Source: Streptomyces sp. TRM68367
Lineage (GTDB): Bacteria; Actinomycetota; Actinomycetes; Streptomycetales; Streptomycetaceae
Assembly: GCF_014495685.1 (NCBI RefSeq)
Contig: NZ_JACTVI010000002.1
Location: 193,614-257,613 of the forward strand
Direction: 5' to 3'
Length of the DNA stretch: 64,000 bases
Shown here: piece after piece, positions 1-8,149 of the stretch
Layout of the letters: each line of letters begins with the position of its first letter
Position numbering within the stretch: position 1 is the stretch's first letter
Position numbers and translations under genes: made by a program
Notes under the pieces: generated by a model
Told to the model about the DNA's origin: nothing
The model's database searches: none
The model's input: the letters and a program-made list of their open reading frames with translations, nothing else

Positions 1-252
1 GCCGACCGGGCCGGGTCCATGCTCACCGCGCGGCCCTCCGCCCTGGCCTCGGCTCTGACCAAGGTCACCGGTGACGTGGCCCGTATCCCCACCCAGGACC
101 TGCGCACCGCCCAGGCGTTCAACGCCTTCTTCTTCACCCCCGCGCTCGGGCCCGGCACCACGGTGGCCAAACTGTTCTCCACCCACCCCAGCCTGGAGCG
201 GCGCCTGGAGGCGCTCGCGGAGATCTCCGCCCAACTGGGCGAGTCGTCATGA
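1..252 (+). CDS. htpX: HtpX-like M48 zinc metalloprotease, C-terminal part
   Basis: The frame is open from the first base, so the gene starts left of the window; about 83 C-terminal residues are visible. They contain the typical M48/HtpX end: ALTKVTGDVARIPTQDLR, then NAFFFTP, then the LFSTHPSLERRLEAL box before the stop. HtpX is a membrane zinc protease that degrades damaged membrane proteins; its HEXXH site lies outside the window. A PspAB-type start follows at 345, matching the known htpX-pspAB order in Streptomyces, which supports the call. Confidence 0.85.
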   Translation, partial: ADRAGSMLTARPSALASALTKVTGDVARIPTQDLRTAQAFNAFFFTPALGPGTTVAKLFSTHPSLERRLEALAEISAQLGESS

Positions 253-344
253 CCGCCGCCCACTGCGGTGCCGGCAACCCGGTCCGGTGCGCTGTGTCGG
301 AGCCGGTCCGGGCGGGCTACGGGGCGGGAAGGAGCTGAACAGTC

Positions 345-400
345 ATGGGTTTTCTGGATGTCCTGTTCGGGCGGAGCAAGCCGGTCAAGCCCGACCACCG
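345..400 (+). pseudogene. pspAB: pspAB remnant, truncated after about 17 codons
   Basis: ATG at 345 follows a good ribosome binding site (GGAAGGAG). The first 17 residues, MGFLDVLFGRSKPVKPD, match the start of the PspA-associated protein PspAB, which normally follows htpX. After that the reading frame stays open but the residues no longer resemble the family, which normally continues with a DxxALFALPSAA-like segment. The rest of the gene is absent, so the sequence is interrupted near position 396. This is probably a recombination or insertion junction. Family assignment rests on the short N-terminus only. Confidence 0.7.
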
Positions 401-668
401 GTCATTGAAGACGAGCCAGGCGTCAGGTGCTCCCTCGTCGGGCTACCAGTGCCGCAGCCCGATCGGTGAGCGTCGACTCGACGCGCCCAATCGGGCGCAG
501 TGTGTATTCGGTCAAGATTCCTGGATCCTTTCCGGAGCAGGCATTCCGGTCGCGCTGGTCTGCCCCGCGCGTCGGCACCCATCCGGAGTTGTCGGACTGC
601 GTGCCGTGGGCGGCATGCCGCGCAGGCATCCGAAGTGGCGTGCGGGGACAGCCGTGCCGTCGCGGATT
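396..668. other. Intergenic stretch after the pspAB break
   Basis: No convincing gene is seen between the pspAB break and the copZ stop. Open frames on both strands lack a ribosome binding site and family resemblance. No tRNA, integrase site or long repeat could be recognised by eye. Confidence 0.5.
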
Positions 669-884
669 CTATGTGTCCTCGGTCGTGAGCTCGTAGCCTG
701 CTTCCTCGACCGCGGCGCGTATGTCCACGGTTTCCAGCTCCCTGTCGCTGGTCACCACAACCGTGCCGCTGTCGACGTCCACTGTCACGGCGGTGACGCC
801 TGCGATGCGCTCGAGTTCCTCGGTGACCGAAGCCGCACAGTGCCCGCAGGCCATGCCCGTGACGGCGTACGTGCTCTCGCTCAC
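669..884 (-). CDS. copZ: CopZ-like heavy-metal chaperone (HMA domain)
   Basis: A 71-residue protein made of one HMA domain. The metal-binding GMACGHC loop places Cys13 and Cys16 at the N-terminus and the fold ends in the usual EAGYEL. Family members carry Cu(I) to CopA-type ATPases in the cytosol. The start overlaps the stop of the NTF2-like gene upstream by 4 bases (ATGA), so the two are probably translated together. It is one of four HMA mini-proteins in the window and very close to the copy at 62.6 kb. No ATPase gene is adjacent here. Confidence 0.9.
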   Translation of the reverse strand: MSESTYAVTGMACGHCAASVTEELERIAGVTAVTVDVDSGTVVVTSDRELETVDIRAAVEEAGYELTTEDT

Positions 885-1300
885 GACGCCGCCTCTTCCT
901 GCTCGCTGCTGCCGTCCACGGGAACGGTGCGGGTGGTCATATGCGCCTGACGCATCCGTCCATCGGGGGCGAACCGGCCGAAGAAGTAGACCTCGATGGC
1001 GAGGTCTTTGCCGCGCTGCGAGGAGTGCAGGGTGTAGCGGGCGGCGAGCCCGTAGCCGTCGGCGACGGCCTCGTGCACCTCCATGCGGATGGTGGGCCGG
1101 TTCTTGCGGACCGGGCGGGTGTGCGCGATGAGCTTGTCACGGTCCATCCGGTGTCCGTCGGCGATCTCGACGATGTCCGGGGTGTGATAGCGGTCGACGA
1201 TCAGTGCCGCATCCTCGTCCGTCTGTAGCAAGTCCTCGGTGAAGGAGGTGAAGAAGTCGGCGATGAACTGCTTGGGGTCGGTGTTGCCGAGTGGGCGCAT
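881..1300 (-). CDS. NTF2/SnoaL-like protein
   Basis: A 139-residue protein starting MRPLGNTDPKQF at 1300; a GGGAG-type ribosome binding site lies just upstream, and longer upstream extensions of the frame run across the operator region. The pattern (helical start, D-RYHTPD-IVEIADGHRM, then strands with RMEVHEAVADG and VYFFGRFAPDGR) fits the SnoaL/NTF2 cone fold, used by isomerases, hydrolases and small-ligand binders. No catalytic role can be assigned. It leads a two-gene unit with copZ and faces a TetR gene across a perfect inverted repeat, so it is probably that repressor's target. Confidence 0.65.
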   Translation of the reverse strand: MRPLGNTDPKQFIADFFTSFTEDLLQTDEDAALIVDRYHTPDIVEIADGHRMDRDKLIAHTRPVRKNRPTIRMEVHEAVADGYGLAARYTLHSSQRGKDLAIEVYFFGRFAPDGRMRQAHMTTRTVPVDGSSEQEEAAS

Positions 1301-1335
1301 GTCACTCCCGCCGGTCCGGTGTCTCACGCACGATC

Positions 1336-1352
1336 TTTTACACGCTGTAAAA
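1336..1352. promoter_or_regulatory. Perfect 7-3-7 inverted repeat, TetR operator candidate
   Basis: TTTTACACGCTGTAAAA is a perfect inverted repeat of 7 bases around CGC. It lies between the divergent NTF2-like/copZ unit (start 1300) and the TetR gene (start 1389), the usual position of an autoregulating TetR operator. Its core TACA-N3-TGTA also resembles BlaI/CopY half-sites, so a regulator of that class is a second possibility. Confidence 0.65.
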
Positions 1353-1388
1353 TATGTGGCCTCCGATAAGTTTGGCAACATGTAAGAG

Positions 1389-2003
1389 ATGATGTCTTCC
1401 CCCGCCCGCAACCGCCGTGCTGACGCCCGCCGCAGCAGGGCCGCCATCCTGGATGCCGCAACCCGGGTCCTCAACGCCGAACCCGACGCCAGCCTGGAGA
1501 CAATCGCCAGCGCGGCGGGCGTGACCCGCCCGACTGTCTACGCCCACTTCCCCTCACGGGAGCTGCTGCTGCTGGCCGTCGTCGACCGGATCAGCGACGA
1601 GGCCGTCGCCGCCATGGACGCGTCCGATCTCGACACCGGCCCCGCCGCGGACGCCCTGATGCGCATGCTCGACGCTGGCGCACAGGTGACCGGGCGCTAC
1701 CCCGTACTGCTGCAACTGATCAGCGCCCACCCCGTCAGCCCGCAAGTCGACCACGACCGGCACACACCCGTCGCCGACCGGATCAGACGGGTGATCCAAC
1801 GCGGCCGACAGACCGGAGAGTTCGACGACCGACTCCCCGTCGACTGGCTGGTCGCGGCGACCATCAGGCTCGGCCATGCCGCGAGCGAGGAGCAGGACGC
1901 CGGCCGGCTGTCCGCCGCGGCCGCACAGGACGCCCTCCGTACCAGCCTGCTCCGCATACTCGATGCCACCGCACAAGCAGATTCCTCACCTCGGCCTCGG
2001 TGA
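1389..2003 (+). CDS. TetR/AcrR-family transcriptional regulator
   Basis: A 204-residue regulator. Residues of about 10-60 form the TetR helix-turn-helix: RAAILDAATRVL, then SLETIASAAGVTRPTVYAHFPSRELLLLAV. The remainder is a helical ligand-binding domain of typical length, with no recognisable ligand. It is divergent from the NTF2-like/copZ pair and the 17-bp palindrome between them is the obvious operator. ATG pairs allow a start at 1389 or one codon later. Confidence 0.85.
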   Translation: MMSSPARNRRADARRSRAAILDAATRVLNAEPDASLETIASAAGVTRPTVYAHFPSRELLLLAVVDRISDEAVAAMDASDLDTGPAADALMRMLDAGAQVTGRYPVLLQLISAHPVSPQVDHDRHTPVADRIRRVIQRGRQTGEFDDRLPVDWLVAATIRLGHAASEEQDAGRLSAAAAQDALRTSLLRILDATAQADSSPRPR

Positions 2004-2129
2004 ACGTATCGAACTTTCCTCATCTCATGATTCCGGGCCGACCATGCGAGCGGCCTTGTCCGCAGCGCGGCGCGGGCCGGGACGGTGATGGGCAGGGGAG
2101 TTCAAGACGCAGTTACACCCCCTCCGACT

Positions 2130-2999
2130 TCAACAAGCTGAACTTGACAGGGAACCCGTCGACGGCGGTGAAGGAGTATGAGGCTGCGCGGAGTTCACGG
2201 TCTGTTCCAGGCAGTGCTCTGTCCGGGGATCGGCGTGTGCGTGATCGTCAGCCTGCTGAGTAGCGAGCACGAGCACGGCGACCCGGTGGTCGGACTGGAC
2301 CAGCGTCACGCGCAGCGGGGCTCCCGCCCCGCTCGTCAGGACGTATTCGTAGAGCGCGGGCGCCGTCGAGCCGTGGTCCTGCGTATCGGGACTTCGGGTC
2401 TCGTGCCAGCCGCACCTGTGCAGGGCTTCGGCCAGCTGTCTTACGGCGTGCCGGGCGGCGGAGTGGTCCGCGTACGCCGCGATGCGGTGCTGTGCCGTCG
2501 CTCCGCTGGTTCCTCTGTACGTACGAACGATCTGGTCCTCGGTGCCGGTCCCGTCGAACCACTGCAGAGCGCAGTCACCCGTCCCGCCGGTGGGCAGGGG
2601 AGTGGCGGCACCGTTACCTGTGGTTGTGGTGCGCCAGTGATACCCGGCGTTCCAAGGCAGCGCGGACGGGGCCAGCAAATCCGTACGCGGGAGACCACCA
2701 TCGCTGTCCGGTGAGGGCAGGATCGAGGCGGCCGAGACCAGACCGGGGTTGGTCCGCTCGGGACGGTCGGCCGACGCGCTGCCGAGCAGAGACGTCAGGC
2801 CCCACAGGCCGATGGAGAGCAGGGCGGCGCAACCCGCCGTGGTGACCGCCAGTCGGCGGCGGGTGCGGTGGCGGCGCACCCGCTCGTGCACGTCGGTGAC
2901 ACCCCCGCTCACGGTGATCAGAGGTTCGGCGTCGTGGGCGAAGCCGTGGAGCAGCGTGCCGAGGTCGTCCTGCGGGGGACGGCGGGTCCCGTCACTCAT
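2130..2999 (-). CDS. Membrane-anchored protein, probable anti-sigma partner
   Basis: A 289-residue protein with a cytoplasmic N-terminus of about 45 residues, an Arg-rich stretch (RVRRHRTRRR), one membrane helix at roughly residues 49-72, and an extracellular domain with Cys residues. It overlaps the start of nothing but directly follows, with an 8-base overlap, the ECF sigma gene at 2992-3567. Single-span proteins coded directly after an ECF sigma gene often act as its anti-sigma factor. No zinc-finger HxxxCxxC motif is present, so this role is inferred from position and topology only. Confidence 0.55.
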   Translation of the reverse strand: MSDGTRRPPQDDLGTLLHGFAHDAEPLITVSGGVTDVHERVRRHRTRRRLAVTTAGCAALLSIGLWGLTSLLGSASADRPERTNPGLVSAASILPSPDSDGGLPRTDLLAPSALPWNAGYHWRTTTTGNGAATPLPTGGTGDCALQWFDGTGTEDQIVRTYRGTSGATAQHRIAAYADHSAARHAVRQLAEALHRCGWHETRSPDTQDHGSTAPALYEYVLTSGAGAPLRVTLVQSDHRVAVLVLATQQADDHAHADPRTEHCLEQTVNSAQPHTPSPPSTGSLSSSAC

Positions 3000-3567
3000 G
3001 GGGGAGGACCTCCTGCCGGGGTTGTGCGGCGGTCGCTGGACGGCCTGCTCCTGCTGTCGGCGTGTCCGGCGAGTCGGTGAGATGGGCGCTGAGGACGCGG
3101 CGGGCGCGCATGAGCCGTGAGCGTACCGCCGTGCTCGTCGACCCGGTCTGGCGGGCGACCTCCTCCACCGGGAGGTCGAGGAGGTGGTGCAGCACCACCG
3201 CGCGCCGCTGTTCGGGGTTGAGGTGCCGCAGCGCGGCGACGAGGGCGACGTGGTCGGGTGCGAGGCCCGGCAGATCGGGCGGCGGACCGTGCCGGAAGTG
3301 GGCGCGGACCCGGTTGCGGGTCCTGCGCCAGGAGCTGACCGCCAGGCGCAGGGCGACTGTACGCACCCACGGCGTCGGATCCCCTTCCGCGACCAGCTGC
3401 TCCCACCGCGGCCAGGCCCTGGCGTATGCCTCCTGTACCGCGTCCTCTGCCTCGCCGAGGTCGCCCGTCACGGCGTACACGACGGTGACGAGCCGCTTGA
3501 CGCTCGCGGCGTAGAAGCGCTCGAAGTCCCGGCGGGTGTCCGGTGTTTGCCCCTGGCTGTCCGTCAT
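2992..3567 (-). CDS. ECF RNA polymerase sigma factor, SigE-family type
   Basis: A 191-residue sigma-70 family protein. Region 2 is visible as DFERFYAASVKRLV...GDLGEAEDAVQEAYARAW and region 4 as HLNPEQRRAVVLHHLLDLPVEEVARQTG-TAVRSRLMRARRVL. It would direct polymerase to a stress regulon. The start overlaps the murJ stop by 4 bases (ATGA) and its own 3' end overlaps the membrane protein gene downstream, so murJ, sigma and putative anti-sigma form one transcription unit. Confidence 0.85.
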   Translation of the reverse strand: MTDSQGQTPDTRRDFERFYAASVKRLVTVVYAVTGDLGEAEDAVQEAYARAWPRWEQLVAEGDPTPWVRTVALRLAVSSWRRTRNRVRAHFRHGPPPDLPGLAPDHVALVAALRHLNPEQRRAVVLHHLLDLPVEEVARQTGSTSTAVRSRLMRARRVLSAHLTDSPDTPTAGAGRPATAAQPRQEVLPHE

Positions 3568-5255
3568 CGCCCCCTCCTGTGACGGCCACTAGCTCCAAAA
3601 CGGCGGGTCAGCGGAGCAACCAGCTCGCCGACCTCGGGGATGCGCAGCGGACGCGCCAACACCACGACCGACAGGCCGATGACGGCGGCGCCGAGCACCA
3701 GGCCCGAGGCGTCCCCCGCAAGGCCGCCGCCCAGCCGCTCCGTGAACCAGTGGCTCATCGCGTACGCCAGGGCGGCGCCCGGCAGGCACGCGACGCCGAG
3801 GCGCAGGTGCGTGCCGAGTGTCCGGTCCAGGGAACGGCCCAGCCTGCGGCGCAGCACCAGCGCGGTGCAGCACAGGCCCGCCGTACAGGCGATCGCGTAC
3901 GCGGCCGCGATGCCGGTGACCGCCCAGCGCGCGGGCAGCACGACGTACGAGGCCACGGACAGCCCCGCGTTGACGCCGGCGATGACCAGGGTCAGCAGGA
4001 ACGGCGTACGGGTGTCGCCGAGCGCGTAGAAGCCGCGCGAGAGCACGTACTGCGCGGAGAAAGCCGCCAGCCCGGGCGCGAACGCCGCCAGTACCCAGCC
4101 GATCGCCCGGGCATCGGCGTCGCTCACCTGCCCGTACTGATAGGCGAGACCGGCGAGTTGAGGCGCGAGCACCAGGAAGAGGAACACGGCGGGCACGATC
4201 GCCACGGCCGTCGTACGCAGGGTCCGGGACAGGCTGGCGGCCACCTGCGCCAGGTCGCCATCCGTGGCGGCCCGGCTCATCCGCGGCAGCAGCGCGGTGA
4301 CCAGGGAGACGGTGATGATGCCCTGCGGCACCACCCACAGCTGATAGGCGCTGCTGTACGCGGTATAGCCGACGCCCTCCGTGACGCCCTCGGCGACGGC
4401 TCGTACCCCGGCGGAGGTGGACAGCCGGGTCACCACCCAGTACGCGACCTGGTTCACCAGGACCAGCAGCAAGGTCCACACGGCGGCCCGCGCCGGCCGC
4501 CCGAGACCCGATCCGCGCCAGTCGAACCGCGGCCGCCACCTGAACCCGGCCGCCCGCAGCGACGGCAGCAGTGCCAGCGCCTGGACGGCGATGCCCGCCG
4601 TACTGCCCAGGCCGAGCAGGAGCAGCTGGCCCTCCGTGACCTCGCCCGCCGTGCTCGCGGTACGGGCGATCGCCAGATAGAGCCCGAACACCGCGATCAC
4701 GATGACGTTGTTGAGGACCGGGGTCCACATCATCGCCCCGAACCGGTCGCGGGCGTTGAGGACCTGGCCGAGCACGGTGAACACGCCGTAGAAGAGGATC
4801 TGCGGAAGGCAGTAACGGGCGAGCGCGACGGTGAGGTCGCGCTGGGCGCCGGTGTAGTCGGTGTACGCGGAGACGATCCACGGCGCGGCGAGAACGGCTG
4901 CGGTGGTGATCGCGGTCAGGGCGGCCAGGCAGAGCGTGAGCAGCCGGTCGGTGTACGCGGCCCCGCCGTCCGCGTGCTCCTTGGCGGCCCGCACCAGCTC
5001 CGGCACGAACACCGAGTTGAGCGCTCCGCCGATCAGCAGGATGTAGACGATGTTCGGCACCGTGTTGGCGACGTTGTAGGCGTCGCCGAGCAGCGCCGTA
5101 CCCAGTGCGGCGACGATGACCGCGCCGCGGACGAACCCGGTGGCTCGCGACGCCAGGGAGCCCAGCATCATCACGGCGCCGCTGCGCAGCCGAGGCGTCG
5201 AACGGGACTTCTGAACCGAATCGGTGGCGGCTTCCGCCTGTTCCTGAGCCGTCAC
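3564..5255 (-). CDS. murJ: MurJ-like lipid II flippase / MOP-family membrane protein
   Basis: A 563-residue polytopic membrane protein with about 14 predicted spans. The start region SGAVMMLGSLASRATGFVRG and later motifs such as YSSAYQLWVVPQGIITVSLVTALLPRMSR and SRGFYALGDTRTPF are typical of MviN/MurJ. MurJ flips lipid II to the outer face for peptidoglycan synthesis. Here the protein lacks the long cytoplasmic extension of the principal actinobacterial MurJ, so it may be a second copy. It leads an operon with an ECF sigma gene and faces a FemX-like gene. GTG start at 5255. Confidence 0.85.
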   Translation of the reverse strand: MTAQEQAEAATDSVQKSRSTPRLRSGAVMMLGSLASRATGFVRGAVIVAALGTALLGDAYNVANTVPNIVYILLIGGALNSVFVPELVRAAKEHADGGAAYTDRLLTLCLAALTAITTAAVLAAPWIVSAYTDYTGAQRDLTVALARYCLPQILFYGVFTVLGQVLNARDRFGAMMWTPVLNNVIVIAVFGLYLAIARTASTAGEVTEGQLLLLGLGSTAGIAVQALALLPSLRAAGFRWRPRFDWRGSGLGRPARAAVWTLLLVLVNQVAYWVVTRLSTSAGVRAVAEGVTEGVGYTAYSSAYQLWVVPQGIITVSLVTALLPRMSRAATDGDLAQVAASLSRTLRTTAVAIVPAVFLFLVLAPQLAGLAYQYGQVSDADARAIGWVLAAFAPGLAAFSAQYVLSRGFYALGDTRTPFLLTLVIAGVNAGLSVASYVVLPARWAVTGIAAAYAIACTAGLCCTALVLRRRLGRSLDRTLGTHLRLGVACLPGAALAYAMSHWFTERLGGGLAGDASGLVLGAAVIGLSVVVLARPLRIPEVGELVAPLTRRFGASGRHRRGR

Positions 5256-5398
5256 GCTCTGTGTCCTCCCCGCCGCCCGAGCAGCTCAGCGAAATTCCCC
5301 GCCACAGACCGGGGCCGCCAGGCGTGCAAGAGACAGGCGGGTCTGTCCCGCCGCCCTCCCGGCGGAGGAGTACGGAACAGATCGAGGAGACCTGCCAC

Positions 5399-6568
5399 AT
5401 GGCCGTGACAGAGGCGCAGATGTCCGAAGCCACACACACCCGCAGCTACGTGGTGCGCAGCACGACCGCCGAGCGGCACCTGGGATATCTGGACTCTCTC
5501 CCCGGACAGGCGAGCTTCCTGCAGTACCCGTCCTGGGCCGCGGTGAAGGCGGGCTGGAAGGCGGAACGGCTGGGTTGGTTCGACAGTTCGGGACGCCAGT
5601 GCGGCGCGGCACAGGTGCTGTACCGGCCATTGCCCGGAACGCGCCGGTACTTCGCCTACCTGCCGGAAGGGCCGGTGGTGGACTGGGCGGACCCGCGGCT
5701 GCCGCACCTGCTTCAGCCGCTGCTGGACCACCTCCGGTCGGCCGGCGCCTTCGCGGTGCGGATGGGGCCGCCGCTGCCGTACCGCCGCTGGAATGCCGCG
5801 ACCCTCAAGGAGGCGATTGGTCCCGGTCGCCGCGTCGGCGACGTGCTGCCGGACCTCGTCGACCCGGTCGGCGCCGCCGTCGCGGACCGGCTGCGGGCGA
5901 CCGGATGGCAGCGCTGCGGCGAGGAGGGGAGTTCCGGCGACGCACAGCCCCGCTACCTCTTCGAGGTGCCGCTCGCCGGCCGCACCCTCGACGACCTGTG
6001 GGCGGGGCTGAACCAGGAGTGGCGGCGCAACATAAAGAAGGCGGCGAAGGCCGACGTCGAGCCCTGCATCGGTACGGCCGACTATCTGCCGGAGTTCTAC
6101 CGGCTGCTGCAGCTCACCGAGCAGCGCGACGGCTTCCGGCTCGGACGCTCGCTCGACTACTTCCAGCGCCAGTATCAGGAGCTCAACGCGGAGGAGCCCG
6201 GCCGCATGCGGCTGTACCTGGCGTGGCACGACGGGGAGGTGCTCGCCGCGCACACGCTGATCGTGGCGGGGCGCCGGGCCTGGTACCAGACGGGGGCGTC
6301 CGCGGACCACCGCCGCGAGGTGCGGCCGAGCAACGCCCTGCAGTGGCGGATGCTCCGGGACGCGCACGCGCTGGATGCCGCGGTGTACGACATGCGGGGC
6401 GTGCCCGATGTACTCGATCCGCAGGAGCGGTCGTTCGGCCTGATGCGCTGGAAGCTCGGTACGGGAGGCCAGGTAGTCGAGACGCTCGGTGAGTGGGAGC
6501 TGGCGCTTGAGGGCGCTGTCAACAAGACCCTGCACCGTGCCATGCAGAGGTATCTGGCACGGCGCTGA
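5399..6568 (+). CDS. FemX-like peptidoglycan bridge aminoacyltransferase
   Basis: A 389-residue FemAB-family protein with two GNAT-like halves. Recognisable parts are FLQYPSWAAVK near the start, the LNQEWRRNIKKAAK segment, and GRRAWYQTGAS...PSNALQWRMLRDA near the C-terminus. In Streptomyces, family members add the glycine bridge residue to lipid II from Gly-tRNA. ATG at 5399 was chosen because GAGGAG lies just before it; the longer frame to 5261 has no such site. It is divergent from murJ, so the two cell-wall steps may share a control region. Confidence 0.8.
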   Translation: MAVTEAQMSEATHTRSYVVRSTTAERHLGYLDSLPGQASFLQYPSWAAVKAGWKAERLGWFDSSGRQCGAAQVLYRPLPGTRRYFAYLPEGPVVDWADPRLPHLLQPLLDHLRSAGAFAVRMGPPLPYRRWNAATLKEAIGPGRRVGDVLPDLVDPVGAAVADRLRATGWQRCGEEGSSGDAQPRYLFEVPLAGRTLDDLWAGLNQEWRRNIKKAAKADVEPCIGTADYLPEFYRLLQLTEQRDGFRLGRSLDYFQRQYQELNAEEPGRMRLYLAWHDGEVLAAHTLIVAGRRAWYQTGASADHRREVRPSNALQWRMLRDAHALDAAVYDMRGVPDVLDPQERSFGLMRWKLGTGGQVVETLGEWELALEGAVNKTLHRAMQRYLARR

Positions 6569-6620
6569 GGGCAGCCCCGGGGCGTGCGGATCGGTCATGG
6601 GGAAACAGTAGCCCGAAGTG

Positions 6621-6633
6621 CTAAGTAATTTAG
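6621..6633 (+). promoter_or_regulatory. CTWAG-N3-CTWAG palindrome (one mismatch)
   Basis: CTAAGTAATTTAG, in the 175-bp space before the methyltransferase gene at 6744. It is a member of the recurring motif family described in the findings. One base departs from the consensus. Confidence 0.45.
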
Positions 6634-6743
6634 TAGGGTGGCGTTCCCTCGATGGGTGATTGGGAGCGGGGGTGCGAAAGAGGTGCGCCCGGCGGGCGGG
6701 CGCCTGCTGACGGCGAGGGTGGAGACGACCTGGGGGATGCCTG

Positions 6744-7514
6744 ATGAGGGCAGCAGGCAGGAAAACGTCAGTATTGAAGTCGGGGGTCAAGCGGCTCTTG
6801 GGACGTGCTGGATTCGACATCGTGCGCAGCACCAACAACCTGGGTGGCGTCGACGACTTCATCCCGTTCGAGGCAACGGTGCGGGCTGCACGGGCGGCCG
6901 GTCTGTCGGTCGGTGACTACATCGACGAGGTCATGAACGGGACGCCTGGCGCCACCCAGTCCACCATCGATGAACTCCGCTCTCTCGGCGTCTTCGCTGC
7001 CAACCCGAACACGGTGCTGGAGATCGGTCCCGGGTCCGGACGGTACCTGGAGAAGACGCTGAAGGAGTGTTCACCAGACCGCTACGAGATCTATGAGACG
7101 GCAGCGCCCTGGGCCGCCTACCTAATGGACACATTCAGCGTGGTCGCCCAACCGACCGCAGGATGCAGTCTCGCTCCGACACCCGACGGCAGCATCGACC
7201 TCGTTCAGGCCCATAAGGTCTTCAACACTGTGACCTTCCTCTGCGCCTCCCGCTACTTCTTCGAGATGGCACGCGTCACGCGACCCGGTGGTCGGATCGT
7301 CTTCGACGTGATGACAGAGACCTGCCTGGACCCGGCCGCGGTACGCGCTTGGGCGGCTCAGGGCGGCGCGGGGCACGGCTCCTACCCAGCCGCCATGCCT
7401 CGCCGGACATGTGTGGACCTCTTCTCGACCCTCGGCTGCAGCCTGGAGGCCAGTTTCCTGGCGCCCATGGGTGTCGCCTCCACGGAGGTGCTTGTCTTCG
7501 GCAAGGGGGCCTGA
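6744..7514 (+). CDS. Class I SAM-dependent methyltransferase
   Basis: A 256-residue protein. Motif I of the SAM-binding fold is clear as VLEIGPGSGRYLE around residues 94-106, followed by a later strand DLVQAHKVFNTV and ARVTRPGGRIVFDVM, the usual post-motif region of Methyltransf_11/25 proteins. The substrate is unknown. An N-terminal segment (about 80 residues) precedes the catalytic core. Its last 133 bases overlap, antiparallel, the 3' end of the sortase gene. A CTWAG-type palindrome sits about 110 bases upstream. Confidence 0.75.
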   Translation: MRAAGRKTSVLKSGVKRLLGRAGFDIVRSTNNLGGVDDFIPFEATVRAARAAGLSVGDYIDEVMNGTPGATQSTIDELRSLGVFAANPNTVLEIGPGSGRYLEKTLKECSPDRYEIYETAAPWAAYLMDTFSVVAQPTAGCSLAPTPDGSIDLVQAHKVFNTVTFLCASRYFFEMARVTRPGGRIVFDVMTETCLDPAAVRAWAAQGGAGHGSYPAAMPRRTCVDLFSTLGCSLEASFLAPMGVASTEVLVFGKGA

Positions 7515-8149
7515 CCCTCAGAAGGCTTCCGCTTGTCAATGGGCGGGGCCGGGGTGGCGTCGACGTATAGGCGGTCGCGGTAGCCGCTGCCGTGGCGGTA
7601 GGGCCCGGTGCAGGTGACCAGCACGAGCCGGGGCGCCCCGGTGGTGATGATGAACTCGCCCGGGAGCGCGGCGCCGCGGCGCACGGTGACTGCCCTCACT
7701 CGGTAGCCCACAGTGCCAGCCGGGGTGGTGACTGTGACCCGGTCGCCCGGCTTGGCCCGGGTCAGGGGCGCGAAGACGGCAGCCCCGCGCCGGGTGTCGA
7801 GATGCCCGGCGATGACGGTGCTGCCCTGCCGGCTGCCCGGCGGAGCGGTGTCCTTCCACCAGCCGGCCGCCTTGCCGTCAATGGGCACGGCCAGGCGCCC
7901 ATCGGCCCCCGCCGCGACAGGCACCACCGCCGCATCCAGACCCACCCGGAGCAGAGTCAGACGTACCGGTACCCGACCCGCCGCCGAGGTCGTGTGGGCA
8001 GTGGACCGCTGGGGCGGCACCGGCAAGAGCGATGACGCCCCAGCGGTGACGGCAGGGCGCGCCGGGACGCTGGCGGCCGCCAATGCGACGACCCAGAGCG
8101 ACAGTGTGGCCAGCGCCCACAGGGTGTGCCCGGCGCGCCCGCCGGTCAC
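7382..8149 (-). CDS. Class F sortase with an overrun C-terminus
   Basis: A 255-residue protein from GTG at 8149, which overlaps the DUF305 stop by 4 bases. A membrane helix covers residues 8-28. The sortase core holds catalytic His116 (IAGHLDT), Cys180 (LVTCTGPY) and Arg191/193 (YRDRLYV), placing it with class F sortases, which cleave LPxTG-like signals and attach proteins to peptidoglycan. The core ends near residue 200; the remaining 55 residues have no sortase character and run 133 bases into the methyltransferase gene on the other strand. The natural stop seems lost by a rearrangement. The DUF305 protein just upstream is a likely substrate. Confidence 0.85.
   Translation of the reverse strand: MTGGRAGHTLWALATLSLWVVALAAASVPARPAVTAGASSLLPVPPQRSTAHTTSAAGRVPVRLTLLRVGLDAAVVPVAAGADGRLAVPIDGKAAGWWKDTAPPGSRQGSTVIAGHLDTRRGAAVFAPLTRAKPGDRVTVTTPAGTVGYRVRAVTVRRGAALPGEFIITTGAPRLVLVTCTGPYRHGSGYRDRLYVDATPAPPIDKRKPSEGQAPLPKTSTSVEATPMGARKLASRLQPRVEKRSTHVRRGMAAG

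Noticed and set aside
3543..5408. A 621-codon frame antisense to murJ, rich in Arg, Gln and Gly
   Set aside because: It is the shadow of murJ codon bias; it has no family resemblance and ends in the FemX leader.
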